Part shown: positions 1 to 17,375 of the stretch, piece after piece
How positions within the stretch are numbered: position 1 is the stretch's first letter
Layout of the letters: each line of letters starts with the position of its first letter
Notes under the pieces: generated by a model
Databases searched by the model: none
What the model was told of the DNA's origin: nothing
The model's input: only the letters and a program-made list of their open reading frames with translations
Source: Ruania halotolerans
Lineage (GTDB): Bacteria; Actinomycetota; Actinomycetes; Actinomycetales; Beutenbergiaceae
DNA: 64,000 nt
Assembly: GCF_021049285.1 (NCBI RefSeq)
Contig: NZ_CP088017.1
Coordinates: 2,553,380-2,617,379 of the forward strand
Direction of reading: 5' to 3'
Translations under genes and position numbers: made by a program

Positions 1-3735
<3,735 letters not shown>

Positions 3736-3876
3736 GCTGAACAGACACCCCCAACCAACAAAGACCAAGGGCGCCAACAACCATACGAAAACAAATCCCA
3801 GCCAGATGCACACCCCCAACGGAGCAGAAGCGCACACCCAACCAATAAAAAACTGGCATCAATCACTACAAACACA

Positions 3877-3896
3877 CTGTTGAGTTCTCAAACAAC
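3877..3896 (-). promoter_or_regulatory. boxA-like antitermination element in the rRNA leader
   Basis: The minus strand contains TTTGAGAACTCAACAG, about 150 nt upstream of 16S and about 50 nt downstream of the proximal promoter. This is the position expected of an rrn antitermination boxA. Similar sequences recur in the 16S-23S spacer and, unusually, upstream of tyrS. Confidence 0.7.
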
Positions 3897-3950
3897 GAAC
3901 GCGCACCGCCATGAACCCGATCCTGGATCCCTGCCCGGGGCAACCGCTCC

Positions 3951-3980
3951 ACCCTACTCGGCCTGGGGCCTGCTCGTCAA
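3951..3980 (-). promoter_or_regulatory. Proximal rrn promoter
   Basis: On the minus strand a -35 hexamer TTGACG (3975-3980) is separated by 18 bp from a -10 hexamer TAGGGT (3951-3956). Transcription should start near 3945, about 210 nt before mature 16S and just upstream of the boxA-like element. Confidence 0.65.
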
Positions 3981-4135
3981 CACACCGACCAGATCAATCA
4001 TCTGCATCTGGACGTTGAGCCGAGAACGGCCGAACCGTGTCGGATGTGATCGTCAGCCTAGCTGTCCGATCATGCTCCGCCGGGACCGTCCACCGTATCG
4101 GTGTCCGTTGCTCCCTGGCGGGGCGACGTGATGAA

Positions 4136-4164
4136 ACATTACGGGCCCGTGAACGCGGGGTCAA
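4136..4164 (-). promoter_or_regulatory. Distal rrn promoter
   Basis: On the minus strand a -35 hexamer TTGACC (4159-4164) and a -10 hexamer TAATGT (4136-4141) are separated by exactly 17 bp. Together with the proximal promoter this gives a tandem-promoter rRNA operon. Confidence 0.6.
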
Positions 4165-4401
4165 ATCCGAGTGGCGCTGCGGCAACCTGGTCGGTCGACC
4201 TCGTCTGTATGCCCGCTGACCTGCAACGATACGCGTTGCAGGACCGGATCCTGGCCCCGGCCGGCTGCTCCGTCGAGGCGGGACGTGACACGCCTCACTC
4301 TCGCTCCGCGAGGCGCCTTCGCCATGCCGGCCAGGTGCCCGAGATGAGCCCCGAGCCAGGCGCCGCTCGTATAGGTGAGGCGGTGCCTCGCCCGTGCCAG
4401 A

Positions 4402-5670
4402 TCAACCGGAAATGACGGCCATGGATCGTCGTCCGCGGCGGACGAGCGCCACACCTCCGGGCAGAAGGTCCGCGTCGGCGATCACACGGTCCCCGTCGGT
4501 GACCTTTTCGTTGTTCAGGTATGCACCGCCGTCACCGACGACGCGACGTGCCGCATTGCGCCCCTTCTCCAGACCAGCCGCCACGAGGGCATCGACGATG
4601 GTGGTCTCCCCCACCGTGATCCGTCCGCGCGGCACCTCGGCCACAGCATCCGCCAGGGTGTCTGCATCCAACTGGCGAAGATCCTCGGCGTCACCACCCC
4701 CGAAGAGCGCAGCCGAGGCGGCCTCCACTCGTTCGGTCGCCTCCGGACCGTGAACCACTGTGGTCACCTCTCGGGCCAGCGTGCGCTGCGCCATCCGGGC
4801 GCTGGGGTTGCCCTCCACCTCGGCGGCCAGCTCCTCGATCCGCTCCCGGTCGAGAAAGGTGAACACCTTCAGGTAGCCGACCACGTCCGCGTCGGCCGTA
4901 TTCACCCAGAACTGGAAGAAGGCGTACGGGCTCATCATGTCCGGAGCCAGCCAGACAGCTCCACCCTCGGTCTTACCGAACTTGGTGCCGTCGGCCTTCG
5001 TGATCAACGGGGTAGTGAGCGCATGGACCGAGACCCCGTCGGCCTTGTGCACCAGATCCACCCCGGACAGGAGGTTGCCCCACTGGTCACTACCGCCGGT
5101 CTGCAGGGTGCAGCCGTACCGCCGGTGCAACTCAAGGAAGTCCATCCCCTGCAGGATCTGGTAGCTGAACTCGGTGAAGCTGATGCCCTCGTCGCTGTTC
5201 AACCGGCGCGCCACCGTGTCCTTGGCGAGCATGGTTCCCAGCCGGTAGTGCTTGCCGACGTCGCGCAAGAAGTCGATCGCCGAGAGCGGTGCCGTCCAGT
5301 CCAGGTTGTTCACCATCTGCGCCGGGTTCTCCCCCTCGAAATCGAGGAACCGTGAGATCTGTGCGTGGAGTCGCTCGGTCCATTCGGCCACGACCTCTTT
5401 GGTGTTCAGAGTGCGCTCCCCGGACATCCGTGGATCGCCAATCATGCCAGTGGCTCCACCCACGAGCGCGATGGCCCGGTGCCCGGCGTTCTGCAGGTGC
5501 CGCAACAGCATGAGTTGCACGAGGTGCCCGTGATGCAGGCTCGGGCCGGTCGGATCGAAGCCCGCGTAATAGGTCACCGGTCCCGTCGAGAGCGCCTCGG
5601 CCAACGCCGAGAGGTCAGTGGACTGCGCGATCAGACCGCGCCAGCGCAACTCGTCGAGGATGTCGTTCAC
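4402..5670 (-). CDS. tyrS: Tyrosyl-tRNA synthetase
   Basis: Charges tRNA-Tyr with tyrosine in the cytoplasm. It is a class I synthetase of 422 aa, normal length. The HIGH-type signature is HHGH (about 46-49) and the KMSKS-type signature is KFGKT (about 230-234); GGSDQWGN (about 192-199) lines the tyrosine site. A C-terminal S4 RNA-binding domain follows from about residue 350. I chose the GTG start (VNDILDELRW) because GAGGAAGG lies 5 nt upstream; an in-frame ATG at 5685 would overlap that ribosome binding site. It stands alone between mpg and the rRNA operon, all on one strand. A -10-like TAGGCT lies at 5725-5730. Confidence 0.96.
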   Translation of the reverse strand: MNDILDELRWRGLIAQSTDLSALAEALSTGPVTYYAGFDPTGPSLHHGHLVQLMLLRHLQNAGHRAIALVGGATGMIGDPRMSGERTLNTKEVVAEWTERLHAQISRFLDFEGENPAQMVNNLDWTAPLSAIDFLRDVGKHYRLGTMLAKDTVARRLNSDEGISFTEFSYQILQGMDFLELHRRYGCTLQTGGSDQWGNLLSGVDLVHKADGVSVHALTTPLITKADGTKFGKTEGGAVWLAPDMMSPYAFFQFWVNTADADVVGYLKVFTFLDRERIEELAAEVEGNPSARMAQRTLAREVTTVVHGPEATERVEAASAALFGGGDAEDLRQLDADTLADAVAEVPRGRITVGETTIVDALVAAGLEKGRNAARRVVGDGGAYLNNEKVTDGDRVIADADLLPGGVALVRRGRRSMAVISG

Positions 5671-5737
5671 GGGGGCCTTCCTCATCTCATGGCCGGCCGA
5701 GCCGGTCTCGGCCGCACCCGCACCAGCCTAGAGCCCG

Positions 5738-5750
5738 CTGTTGAGTTCTC
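5738..5750 (-). promoter_or_regulatory. boxA-like motif upstream of tyrS
   Basis: The minus strand reads GAGAACTCAACAG, identical over 13 nt to the rrn leader element at 3877-3892. It lies about 70 nt before the tyrS start. Just downstream is a -10-like TAGGCT (5725-5730), so whether the motif is transcribed depends on where tyrS transcription begins. Function is inferred from similarity alone. Confidence 0.4.
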
Positions 5751-5778
5751 TCGACGTGCAGATGCCGCCTGGCGTACA

Positions 5779-5798
5779 GCCGCGAATCCTCACGCGGC
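5779..5798 (-). terminator. Possible terminator hairpin after mpg
   Basis: An inverted repeat with 6-bp arms GCCGCG/CGCGGC and an 8-nt loop lies about 20 nt past the mpg stop codon. There is no U-tract, so it would be a weak or I-shaped terminator at the end of the long arg transcript. Confidence 0.35.
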
Positions 5799-5817
5799 AC
5801 CGCCTAGCGCGCGCAGG

Positions 5818-6489
5818 TCAGCGAGTGCGTGGGCCTGCGCGGAATGGTGAGACATGCGGATCGCCGTCGATCCAGTAGCGCCATGGGTAGGCATCTGTTC
5901 CGGCGATCCCGGAGACCCCGACGCGTGGTCCGGTACGAGTCTGCCCCTGTTCCATCGTGGTCGTCAGCACCAGCTGCCCAGTGGCGTCGTCGGCGGTGGT
6001 CACGGGCAGCCCGGACGTGACCTGAAGGTCCAGTCCATCGTCAGCCAAGGTCAGCCCGAGCACGACGGCCAGCCGCGCCGGGCCACGAGCAAGGTCCTCC
6101 GAACGCCGGCACACACCCGAATCGAGTCGCCGCTGCCAGGCGAGTTCCTCACCTGCCACCACCTCACCGGCCCGCAGCAGCACCGCCGTCGCTGTCCCTT
6201 CCGGGGAACACACGACGTTCACGCAGTGGTGCAGGCCGAGGTGACGGTAGACATATACGTGCCCCGGCGGGCCGAACATCGTGGCGTTCCTAGCAGTGCG
6301 GCCACGGTAGGCGTGCGAACCGGGGTCGTCGCCGCCCCGATAGGCCTCCACCTCGACGATCCGCACCGCTACCCGATCCGCCCCGGTTCCGCGCGAGATC
6401 ACAGCTCCGAGCAGCGCGGGGGCGACCGCAGTGGAGGGCGCACTCAGATCCAGCGGCTCGGGTGGGTCGGTCTGGGCAAGCCCCGTCAT
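5818..6489 (-). CDS. mpg: 3-methyladenine DNA glycosylase, AAG/MPG family
   Basis: Excises alkylated and deaminated purines from DNA in base excision repair. The 223-aa protein is typical of bacterial AAG-family enzymes. The catalytic glutamate lies in EVEAY (46-50), followed by the conserved GSHAYRGRTARNATMFG region, and the product-binding strand HHCVNVV sits at 87-93. Its start overlaps the stop of the upstream P-loop kinase by 4 bp (ATGA), so the two are translationally coupled and form the tail of the arg operon. Nothing suggests it is broken. Confidence 0.9.
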   Translation of the reverse strand: MTGLAQTDPPEPLDLSAPSTAVAPALLGAVISRGTGADRVAVRIVEVEAYRGGDDPGSHAYRGRTARNATMFGPPGHVYVYRHLGLHHCVNVVCSPEGTATAVLLRAGEVVAGEELAWQRRLDSGVCRRSEDLARGPARLAVVLGLTLADDGLDLQVTSGLPVTTADDATGQLVLTTTMEQGQTRTGPRVGVSGIAGTDAYPWRYWIDGDPHVSPFRAGPRTR

Positions 6490-7061
6490 TGGCGCAACCG
6501 TCCGAACGCGTCGACATGCAGGTCAGCAATATCGGCCGTGCGTGCCTCAGCAAACAGGTCCGCCTCGTCCGCCATCCAGGCGCGCCAATGCGGTTCTGCG
6601 GCTGTCCCATCGCGCGCCAGGCCACGCGCGAGCCGCACATCGTCGGCCGCTTCGACCCACACGATCACACTGAAGAACGGGCGGGTGTTGGCGCGTACGC
6701 AGCCCACGCCTTCCACCACGACTGTGCCCTCGGCAGGGACGTCGCGCTCCTCTGCGAGTTCCTCGGCATGCCAGTCGTACCGCCGGTAGCGGCCCACACG
6801 GCCGAGCCACAGCCGAGCCAGGATCTCCCGCCGGAGCCGGTCCGCCGAGTCACGCAGCCCGGACCAACCGAGGTAGAGGTCGTCCATATGCACGACCGTC
6901 GCATCCAGCTCCGCTACGACGGCGCCCGCCAAAGTCGTCTTGCCCGATCCGGCAGGGCCGTCAATCGCCACGATGGTGGCATCGCCGCAACGAGGGCCGG
7001 CGGCGCGGGCCGCCGCAACGACGGCCTGCACCGTTTCGGCAGGAGGATTCACCTCAGTCAC
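6486..7061 (-). CDS. P-loop kinase of the uridine kinase-like family
   Basis: A 191-aa protein with a Walker A motif GPAGSGKT (35-42), a downstream MDDLYLGWSG segment (about 59-68) where uridine kinases bind the nucleoside, and a hydrophobic strand VVVEGVG that resembles the family's second nucleotide-site strand. It is shorter than canonical uridine kinases (about 210 aa) and the substrate is not known; actinobacterial relatives are usually annotated as uridine kinase or (d)CMP kinase. It starts 8 bp after argH and overlaps mpg by 4 bp, so it is co-transcribed with both. No arginine-related role is evident from the sequence. Confidence 0.75.
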   Translation of the reverse strand: MTEVNPPAETVQAVVAAARAAGPRCGDATIVAIDGPAGSGKTTLAGAVVAELDATVVHMDDLYLGWSGLRDSADRLRREILARLWLGRVGRYRRYDWHAEELAEERDVPAEGTVVVEGVGCVRANTRPFFSVIVWVEAADDVRLARGLARDGTAAEPHWRAWMADEADLFAEARTADIADLHVDAFGRLRQ

Positions 7062-7069
7062 GGCGGAGG

Positions 7070-10433
<3,364 letters not shown>

Positions 10434-10446
10434 CGGCTCCTCGTGC

Positions 10447-12718
<2,272 letters not shown>

Positions 12719-12722
<4 letters not shown>

Positions 12723-13666
12723 ACGGGCGTCTCCTCGTGTGCGGTAGGGGTGACCATGGTGCCCACACCTGAGTCGGTGAAGATCTCCAGCAGCAGCGAG
12801 TGTGGCTGGCGCCCGTCGATCACGTGCGCACGCGGCACTCCACCGATGACGGCGCGAAGGCACGCCTCCATCTTGGGCACCATTCCCGAGGCGAGCGTGG
12901 GCAGCAGGGTACGCAGGCTCTCGGCGTCGATCTGGCGGATCAGGGAACTCGTGTCGGGCCAGTTCCCGTACAGCCCCTCCACATCAGTGAGCACGACGAG
13001 CTTCTGGGCACCCAGGGCGGTGGCCAGTGCGGCGGCGGCGGTGTCGGCGTTCACGTTGAGCACGTCCCCGGGGTTGTCCATATCCGGCGCGATCGTGGAG
13101 ATTACGGGGATACGGCCGGCAGCCAACAAGTCCTGGACGGCCCGGGGGTGCACCTCGATCACATCACCCACGAGACCGACGTCTACCGGTTCGCCGTCCA
13201 CCACGGCCTGGCGCTTACGGGCCGCGAACAGGCCGCCGTCCTCCCCGGAGATCCCGACGGCGAGGGGTTCAGTGGCGTTGAGGCTGCTCACCAGATCCCG
13301 TTGCACCTTGCCGGTGAGCACCATGCGGACCACGTCCATCGTCTCCCGGGTGGTCACTCGCAGCCCACCACGGAACTCGGACTCGATACCGAGCCGGGTC
13401 AGCATGGCCGAGATCTGCGGGCCTCCCCCGTGCACGACGACGGGCTTGAGCCCGGCATACCGGAAGAACCGGATGTCCTCAGCGAAGGCACGCTCCAGAT
13501 CAGCATCGACCATCGCATTGCCGCCGAACTTGATCACCACGACGGCACCGGCGAAGCGCTCCAGCCAGGGCAACGCCTGGATCAGCACTTCGGCCTTCTG
13601 GTCCGGGCGCAGATCGGTCTCGGTGTTGAAGACGAAGGTCTCGGAGGTGGGGGTTGTCTCGCTCAT
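12719..13666 (-). CDS. argB: Acetylglutamate kinase
   Basis: Phosphorylates N-acetylglutamate. The 315-aa amino-acid-kinase-fold protein has the phosphate-binding KFGGNAM (46-52) and [10 protein letters not shown] with the acetylglutamate pocket. An N-terminal helix of about 35 residues before the fold resembles the extension in arginine-inhibited hexameric enzymes, so feedback inhibition is plausible (inference). The start at 13666 (MSETTP) overlaps the argJ stop by 4 bp; a further upstream ATG would lie deep in argJ. Confidence 0.96.
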
Positions 13667-14931
13667 GTGGAGTACGCGCTGTTCTCGTGGACGTAGTCGT
13701 GGGTGAGGTCGTTGGTCCACACCGTGGCGGACGCGGTACCGGCGTGCAGGTCGATCAGGATGCGTACCTCGCGCTCGGCGGCCAGATCCACCAGGGACCT
13801 CTCGGCGGCCGCCGCCCCTGCCTGGCAGATCGTCACGCCATTGATGGAGACGTCCACCTGGTCGGCCTCGAACGGTGCGATCTCGACCGGCACGGTGCCC
13901 ACCTGAGCCAGGATCCGGCCCCAGTTCGGGTCGTTGCCGAAGACGGCGGCCTTGACCAGGTTCGAGCGGGTGACGGCACGTGCGACAGCAAGCGCGGCAT
14001 CGGTGCTCGACGCCCCGGTGACCTCGACGGCGATGTCATGTGAGGCACCCTCGGCGTCGGCGACCAACTGCCTGGCCAGATCGGCACACGCTGCCGTCAA
14101 CGCCTCGGCCAGCTCGTCCTCGCTCGGCGTCACGCCACTGGCACCGGAGGCGAGCAGCGCCACCGTGTCCGAGGTGGACATGCAGCCGTCGGAGTCCACC
14201 CGGTCGAAGGTGACCGAGGTGGCCGCGTGCAGCGCGCGTTGTGCGATCGCCGGATCGACTACGGCGTCAGTGGTGATGACGCTGAGCATCGTGGCCATCG
14301 CGGGGGCAAGCATCCCGGCCCCTTTGGCCATCCCGCCCACGCTCCACCCGTCGCGGACCACGTGGGTGGTCTTGGGGACCGTATCGGTGGTCATGATGGC
14401 GCGGGCGGCGTCCGGCCCCCCGTTCGCCGTGAGGGCGGCTGCGGCAGCGTCCACGCCCGGCAGCAGCTTGTCCATCGGGAGCCGCTCACCGATGAGACCG
14501 GTGGAGCAGACCAGCACATCGGCGGCGGAGACACCGAGAGCCTTCGCGGCGCGTTCGGCGCTGTGGTGGGTGTCGGCGAACCCTGCAGGCCCGGTGCACA
14601 CGTTCGCACCACCCGAGTTGAGCAGCACGGCTTCGACCACACCGTCGGAGACGACCTGGCGCGACCACAGCACAGGCGCGCCCACCACACGGTTCGTGGT
14701 GAACACCGCCGCACCGACCTTGGCAGGTCCGTCATTGACGACGAGGGCCACATCCGGGCTGCCGGAGGACTTGAGCCCGGCCGTGACACCCGCGGCACGG
14801 AACCCGGCGGGGCTGGTGACACCGTGGGGGTTCCTCGCGGTCACGGAGTTTGTCGCCGCGCCCGACTCCGGTACCTCACTGCGGTACACCTCGTCCCTCG
14901 GCGTCCCTTCGTGGGGGTTCCTCGCGGTCAC
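13663..14931 (-). CDS. argJ: Glutamate N-acetyltransferase / amino-acid acetyltransferase
   Basis: Recycles the acetyl group from acetylornithine to glutamate, running the cyclic arginine pathway. The 422-aa precursor holds the self-cleavage site [14 protein letters not shown] (203-216); the chain breaks between Ala213 and Thr214 to make alpha and beta subunits with Thr as nucleophile. The GTG start at 14931 overlaps the argC stop (GTGA). The N-terminus is odd: VTARNPH appears at residues 1-7 and again at 30-36 because a 23-bp sequence is repeated in frame, so the first ~29 residues may be a dispensable extension and translation might also begin at the second GTG. Confidence 0.95.
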   Translation of the reverse strand: MTARNPHEGTPRDEVYRSEVPESGAATNSVTARNPHGVTSPAGFRAAGVTAGLKSSGSPDVALVVNDGPAKVGAAVFTTNRVVGAPVLWSRQVVSDGVVEAVLLNSGGANVCTGPAGFADTHHSAERAAKALGVSAADVLVCSTGLIGERLPMDKLLPGVDAAAAALTANGGPDAARAIMTTDTVPKTTHVVRDGWSVGGMAKGAGMLAPAMATMLSVITTDAVVDPAIAQRALHAATSVTFDRVDSDGCMSTSDTVALLASGASGVTPSEDELAEALTAACADLARQLVADAEGASHDIAVEVTGASSTDAALAVARAVTRSNLVKAAVFGNDPNWGRILAQVGTVPVEIAPFEADQVDVSINGVTICQAGAAAAERSLVDLAAEREVRILIDLHAGTASATVWTNDLTHDYVHENSAYST

Positions 14932-15992
14932 GGTGCCACTCCTTCAGTGGTCAGGCCCATCGCTTCGGGCAAGCCGAGAGCGAGGTTCATGGACTGGACG
15001 GCCCCGCCGGCGGTGCCCTTGACGAGGTTGTCGATGGCACAGATGGTCACCACCCTGCCTGCTCGCTCGTCGACGGCGACCTGCACCAGGGCGGTGTTCG
15101 CCCCCGCGGTGGCGGCCGTCGTCGGCCACTGCCCCTCCGGGAGGAGCTGAACGAAGGTCTCCCCGGCATAGGCCCGCTCCCAGGCGGCACGCACCTGGGC
15201 GGGCGTGGCGCCCGGGGCGAGGGGCGCCGTCGTGGTGGCGAGGATTCCGCGGGACATCGGGACCAGCACGGGAGTAAAGGAGAGACCCACCTGACTCGCA
15301 CCAGCCAGACGGAGGTTCTGCTCGATCTCCGGGACGTGCCGATGCGTGCCGCCGACGGCGTAGGGCGCGGCCGAGCCGATCCCTTCTGCGGCCGTCAGGT
15401 GCGCCTTCATCGCCTTCCCGGCGCCCGAATAGCCGACCGAGAGGACGGCCACCACATCGCTGACATCGATCACGCCGGCGGCAACGCCCGGCTGAATGCC
15501 GAGTGTGACGGCGGTGACGTTACATCCCGGGACCGCCACGTGCGTTGCGGTGGCCAGCGCCTGCCGTTGCCGGGCCGGGCCGGTCTCGCCGGCGTGCAGG
15601 AGCTCGGGCATCCCGTAGGGCCAGCTTCCCACATGGTCACTTCCGTAGAAGGCCTTCCAGTCGGCGGCGTCGGTGAGGCGGTGATCTGCACCGAGATCGA
15701 GGATGAGGGCGTCCGAGCCGGCCTCTTCGAGCTCCGCAGCGATGGCTCCCGAGGCACCGTGCGGGAGACCGAGGACGACCACGTCGTGGCCGAGCAAGCG
15801 CTCGGCGGTGGTGGGCATGAAGGTCCGCTCGGCGACCGCACGCAGATGCGGATGGTGGGAACCGACCGGCTCACCGGCGTTCGAGTGCGCAGTGAGCGCG
15901 CCGATCTCCACCTCGGGGTGCGCGAGAAGCAGGCGGAGCGTCTCGCCGCCCGCGTACCCGCTGGCACCCGCGATCGCGACAGATACAGTCAT
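14928..15992 (-). CDS. argC: N-acetyl-gamma-glutamyl-phosphate reductase
   Basis: First gene of the arg operon; reduces acetylglutamyl phosphate to the semialdehyde with NADPH. The 354-aa protein begins with the Rossmann motif GASGYAGGE (9-17) and has the catalytic cysteine in VPGCNVTA (Cys157). The start at 15992 gives the normal N-terminus [15 protein letters not shown]; the longer frame to 16085 would run through the promoter. There is no Shine-Dalgarno sequence: a -10 hexamer TATAGT ends 7 nt before the ATG, so the transcript is probably leaderless. The ARG box overlaps this promoter and touches the start codon. Confidence 0.96.
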   Translation of the reverse strand: MTVSVAIAGASGYAGGETLRLLLAHPEVEIGALTAHSNAGEPVGSHHPHLRAVAERTFMPTTAERLLGHDVVVLGLPHGASGAIAAELEEAGSDALILDLGADHRLTDAADWKAFYGSDHVGSWPYGMPELLHAGETGPARQRQALATATHVAVPGCNVTAVTLGIQPGVAAGVIDVSDVVAVLSVGYSGAGKAMKAHLTAAEGIGSAAPYAVGGTHRHVPEIEQNLRLAGASQVGLSFTPVLVPMSRGILATTTAPLAPGATPAQVRAAWERAYAGETFVQLLPEGQWPTTAATAGANTALVQVAVDERAGRVVTICAIDNLVKGTAGGAVQSMNLALGLPEAMGLTTEGVAP

Positions 15993-16009
15993 ATGAATAA
16001 CTATACATG
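15992..16009 (-). promoter_or_regulatory. ARG box (ArgR operator) overlapping the argC promoter
   Basis: The minus strand reads CATGTATAGTTATTCATA, an imperfect palindrome (TGTATA-GT-TATTCA) that closely follows the ArgR consensus TGAATAATTATTCA. The -10 hexamer TATAGT (16001-16006) lies inside it and the argC ATG (15990-15992) touches its end. Bound ArgR would block RNA polymerase directly. The sequence is strikingly AT-rich against its surroundings. Confidence 0.85.
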
Positions 16010-16034
16010 GAGCAGTGACGGCAAGCGCAACTGG
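16001..16034 (-). promoter_or_regulatory. argC promoter, probably leaderless
   Basis: A -10 hexamer TATAGT (16001-16006) is followed by 7 nt and then the argC ATG. A possible -35 hexamer TTGCGC lies 19 bp further upstream. The arrangement puts the transcription start on or next to the A of the start codon. Confidence 0.6.
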
Positions 16035-16062
16035 ACGCTCGATGTGCGGAAGAATGCTCGGC

Positions 16063-16716
16063 ATGAACGAACGCAGCACCACCATCGTGCAGGGCTCCGA
16101 GATCGCCGACTATCCCGAGATCCCGCCGCAGGCTCGGCGTGGCCGCGCGCTGCGCGTGACCGAGATCGGCGAGGATGTGCTGCACCGCCGCTGCCGGGAC
16201 GTGACTGACTTCGGCACCGACGAACTGACCACCCTGGTGGACGACATGTTCGCCACCATGCTGGTGGCCGAAGGCGTGGGCCTGGCCGCGAATCAGGTGG
16301 ATGTGGATCTGCGTCTGTTCGTGTACGACCTCACGGACTCCGACGGCGTTCGGTACGTGGGTCATGTGGCCAACCCTGACGTGGAGGTACTCGACCTCGA
16401 GACGGAGGAGAACGAAGAGGGGTGCCTCTCGGTCCCGGGTCCGGGCGCCGATCTGTTCCGTGCCCTCCACGTGCGCCTGCGCGGGGTGGACATCGCCGGT
16501 GCACCCGTGGAGATGACGGCACATGGCTATCTGGCACGATGCTTCCAGCACGAGACCGACCACCTCAATGGTCGGTTGTACGTGGACCTGCTCAGCAAAC
16601 GGGTGCGCAAGCGGGTGCTGCGGGACATGGAGGATATGCGCGAGGAGGTGCTCGACCGCCGGGACGAGGTCAGTGCCGTCCACGGCAAGGAACCGGCGAT
16701 CTACTCCGGCCGCTGA
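16063..16716 (+). CDS. def: Peptide deformylase
   Basis: Removes the formyl group from the N-terminal methionine of nascent proteins; an Fe/Zn enzyme in the cytoplasm. All three family motifs are present: GVGLAANQ (71-78), EGCLS (119-123, metal-binding Cys) and QHETDHL (162-168, two metal-binding His and catalytic Glu). Length is about 217 aa from the ATG at 16063; an in-frame ATG at 16015 would add 16 residues that lie against the argC promoter, so the exact start is uncertain. It is transcribed away from argC. Its 3' end overlaps the convergent response-regulator gene by 16 bp. Confidence 0.95.
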   Translation: MNERSTTIVQGSEIADYPEIPPQARRGRALRVTEIGEDVLHRRCRDVTDFGTDELTTLVDDMFATMLVAEGVGLAANQVDVDLRLFVYDLTDSDGVRYVGHVANPDVEVLDLETEENEEGCLSVPGPGADLFRALHVRLRGVDIAGAPVEMTAHGYLARCFQHETDHLNGRLYVDLLSKRVRKRVLRDMEDMREEVLDRRDEVSAVHGKEPAIYSGR

Positions 16717-17375
16717 CCGAGGCCGCGCTCGGCCGCCCAGATCGCCAGTTCGACTCGATTCCGGGCGTCCAGCTTGGCCATCAGGCTCGCGATGTGGGTC
16801 TTCACCGTGCTCAGCGAGATATGCAGTTGGCCGGCAATCTCGGTATTGCCCAGACCGCGGGCAACGGCGGCCAGCACATCGTCCTCACGTGCGGTGAGCG
16901 GTGCTGTCGGAGCGTTCGCCGTGCTCGGCGACGGCGTACCGGTAGGCGGCCCGGCGAACCTGGAAATCAGGCGGACCGTCACAGCGGGATCGATGAGCGC
17001 ATCACCCCGGGCCGCGGCATGGACCGCCTCGTTCAGCATCGCGGGGCCAGCATTCTTGAGCAGGAACCCGCGCGCACCATGGCGCAGCGCGGCGTAGACG
17101 TACTCATCGAGATCGAAGGTGGTGATGACCACGACCGGGATCGGGTCGACGACACCTGCCGCCGCCAACTCACGGGTGACCTGCAGGCCATCGGCTCGGG
17201 GCATGCGGATGTCCACCAAGCACACGTCCGGGTGTAGCTCGCGTGCCAGGGTCACGGCCTGGACACCGTCCTCGGCCTCGGCAATCACCTCGATTCCGGG
17301 CTGGGCGTCGAGGATCATGCGCAGCCCAGTGCGGACGATCTCCTGGTCGTCGGCCACCAGCACGCGTATGCTCAT
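16701..17375 (-). CDS. LuxR/NarL-family response regulator
   Basis: DNA-binding partner of the adjacent histidine kinase. The 224-aa protein has a receiver domain (about 1-120) with the acidic pair VADDQ (7-11) and phosphoacceptor Asp55 in VCLVDIRMP, and a C-terminal LuxR-type helix-turn-helix (about 155-215) with NTEIAGQLHISLSTVKTHI. The start at 17375 overlaps the kinase stop by 4 bp. A Pro/Thr/Ser-rich linker joins the domains. The signal and regulon are unknown; the neighbouring DUF2306 membrane protein may be a target. Confidence 0.92.
   Translation of the reverse strand: MSIRVLVADDQEIVRTGLRMILDAQPGIEVIAEAEDGVQAVTLARELHPDVCLVDIRMPRADGLQVTRELAAAGVVDPIPVVVITTFDLDEYVYAALRHGARGFLLKNAGPAMLNEAVHAAARGDALIDPAVTVRLISRFAGPPTGTPSPSTANAPTAPLTAREDDVLAAVARGLGNTEIAGQLHISLSTVKTHIASLMAKLDARNRVELAIWAAERGLGQRPE

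Larger units (their letters stand above)
3736..4401 (-). promoter_or_regulatory. rRNA leader and promoter region; no protein gene
   Basis: A 666-bp gap between tyrS and 16S. It holds the rrn leader (3736-3945), a boxA-like element, a proximal promoter (3951-3980) and a distal promoter (4136-4164). The part 4165-4401, downstream of tyrS, has only weak inverted repeats (for example GAGGCG/CGCCTC around 4274-4295) and no clear terminator with a U-tract. tyrS and rrn run in the same direction, so read-through from tyrS cannot be excluded. Confidence 0.7.
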
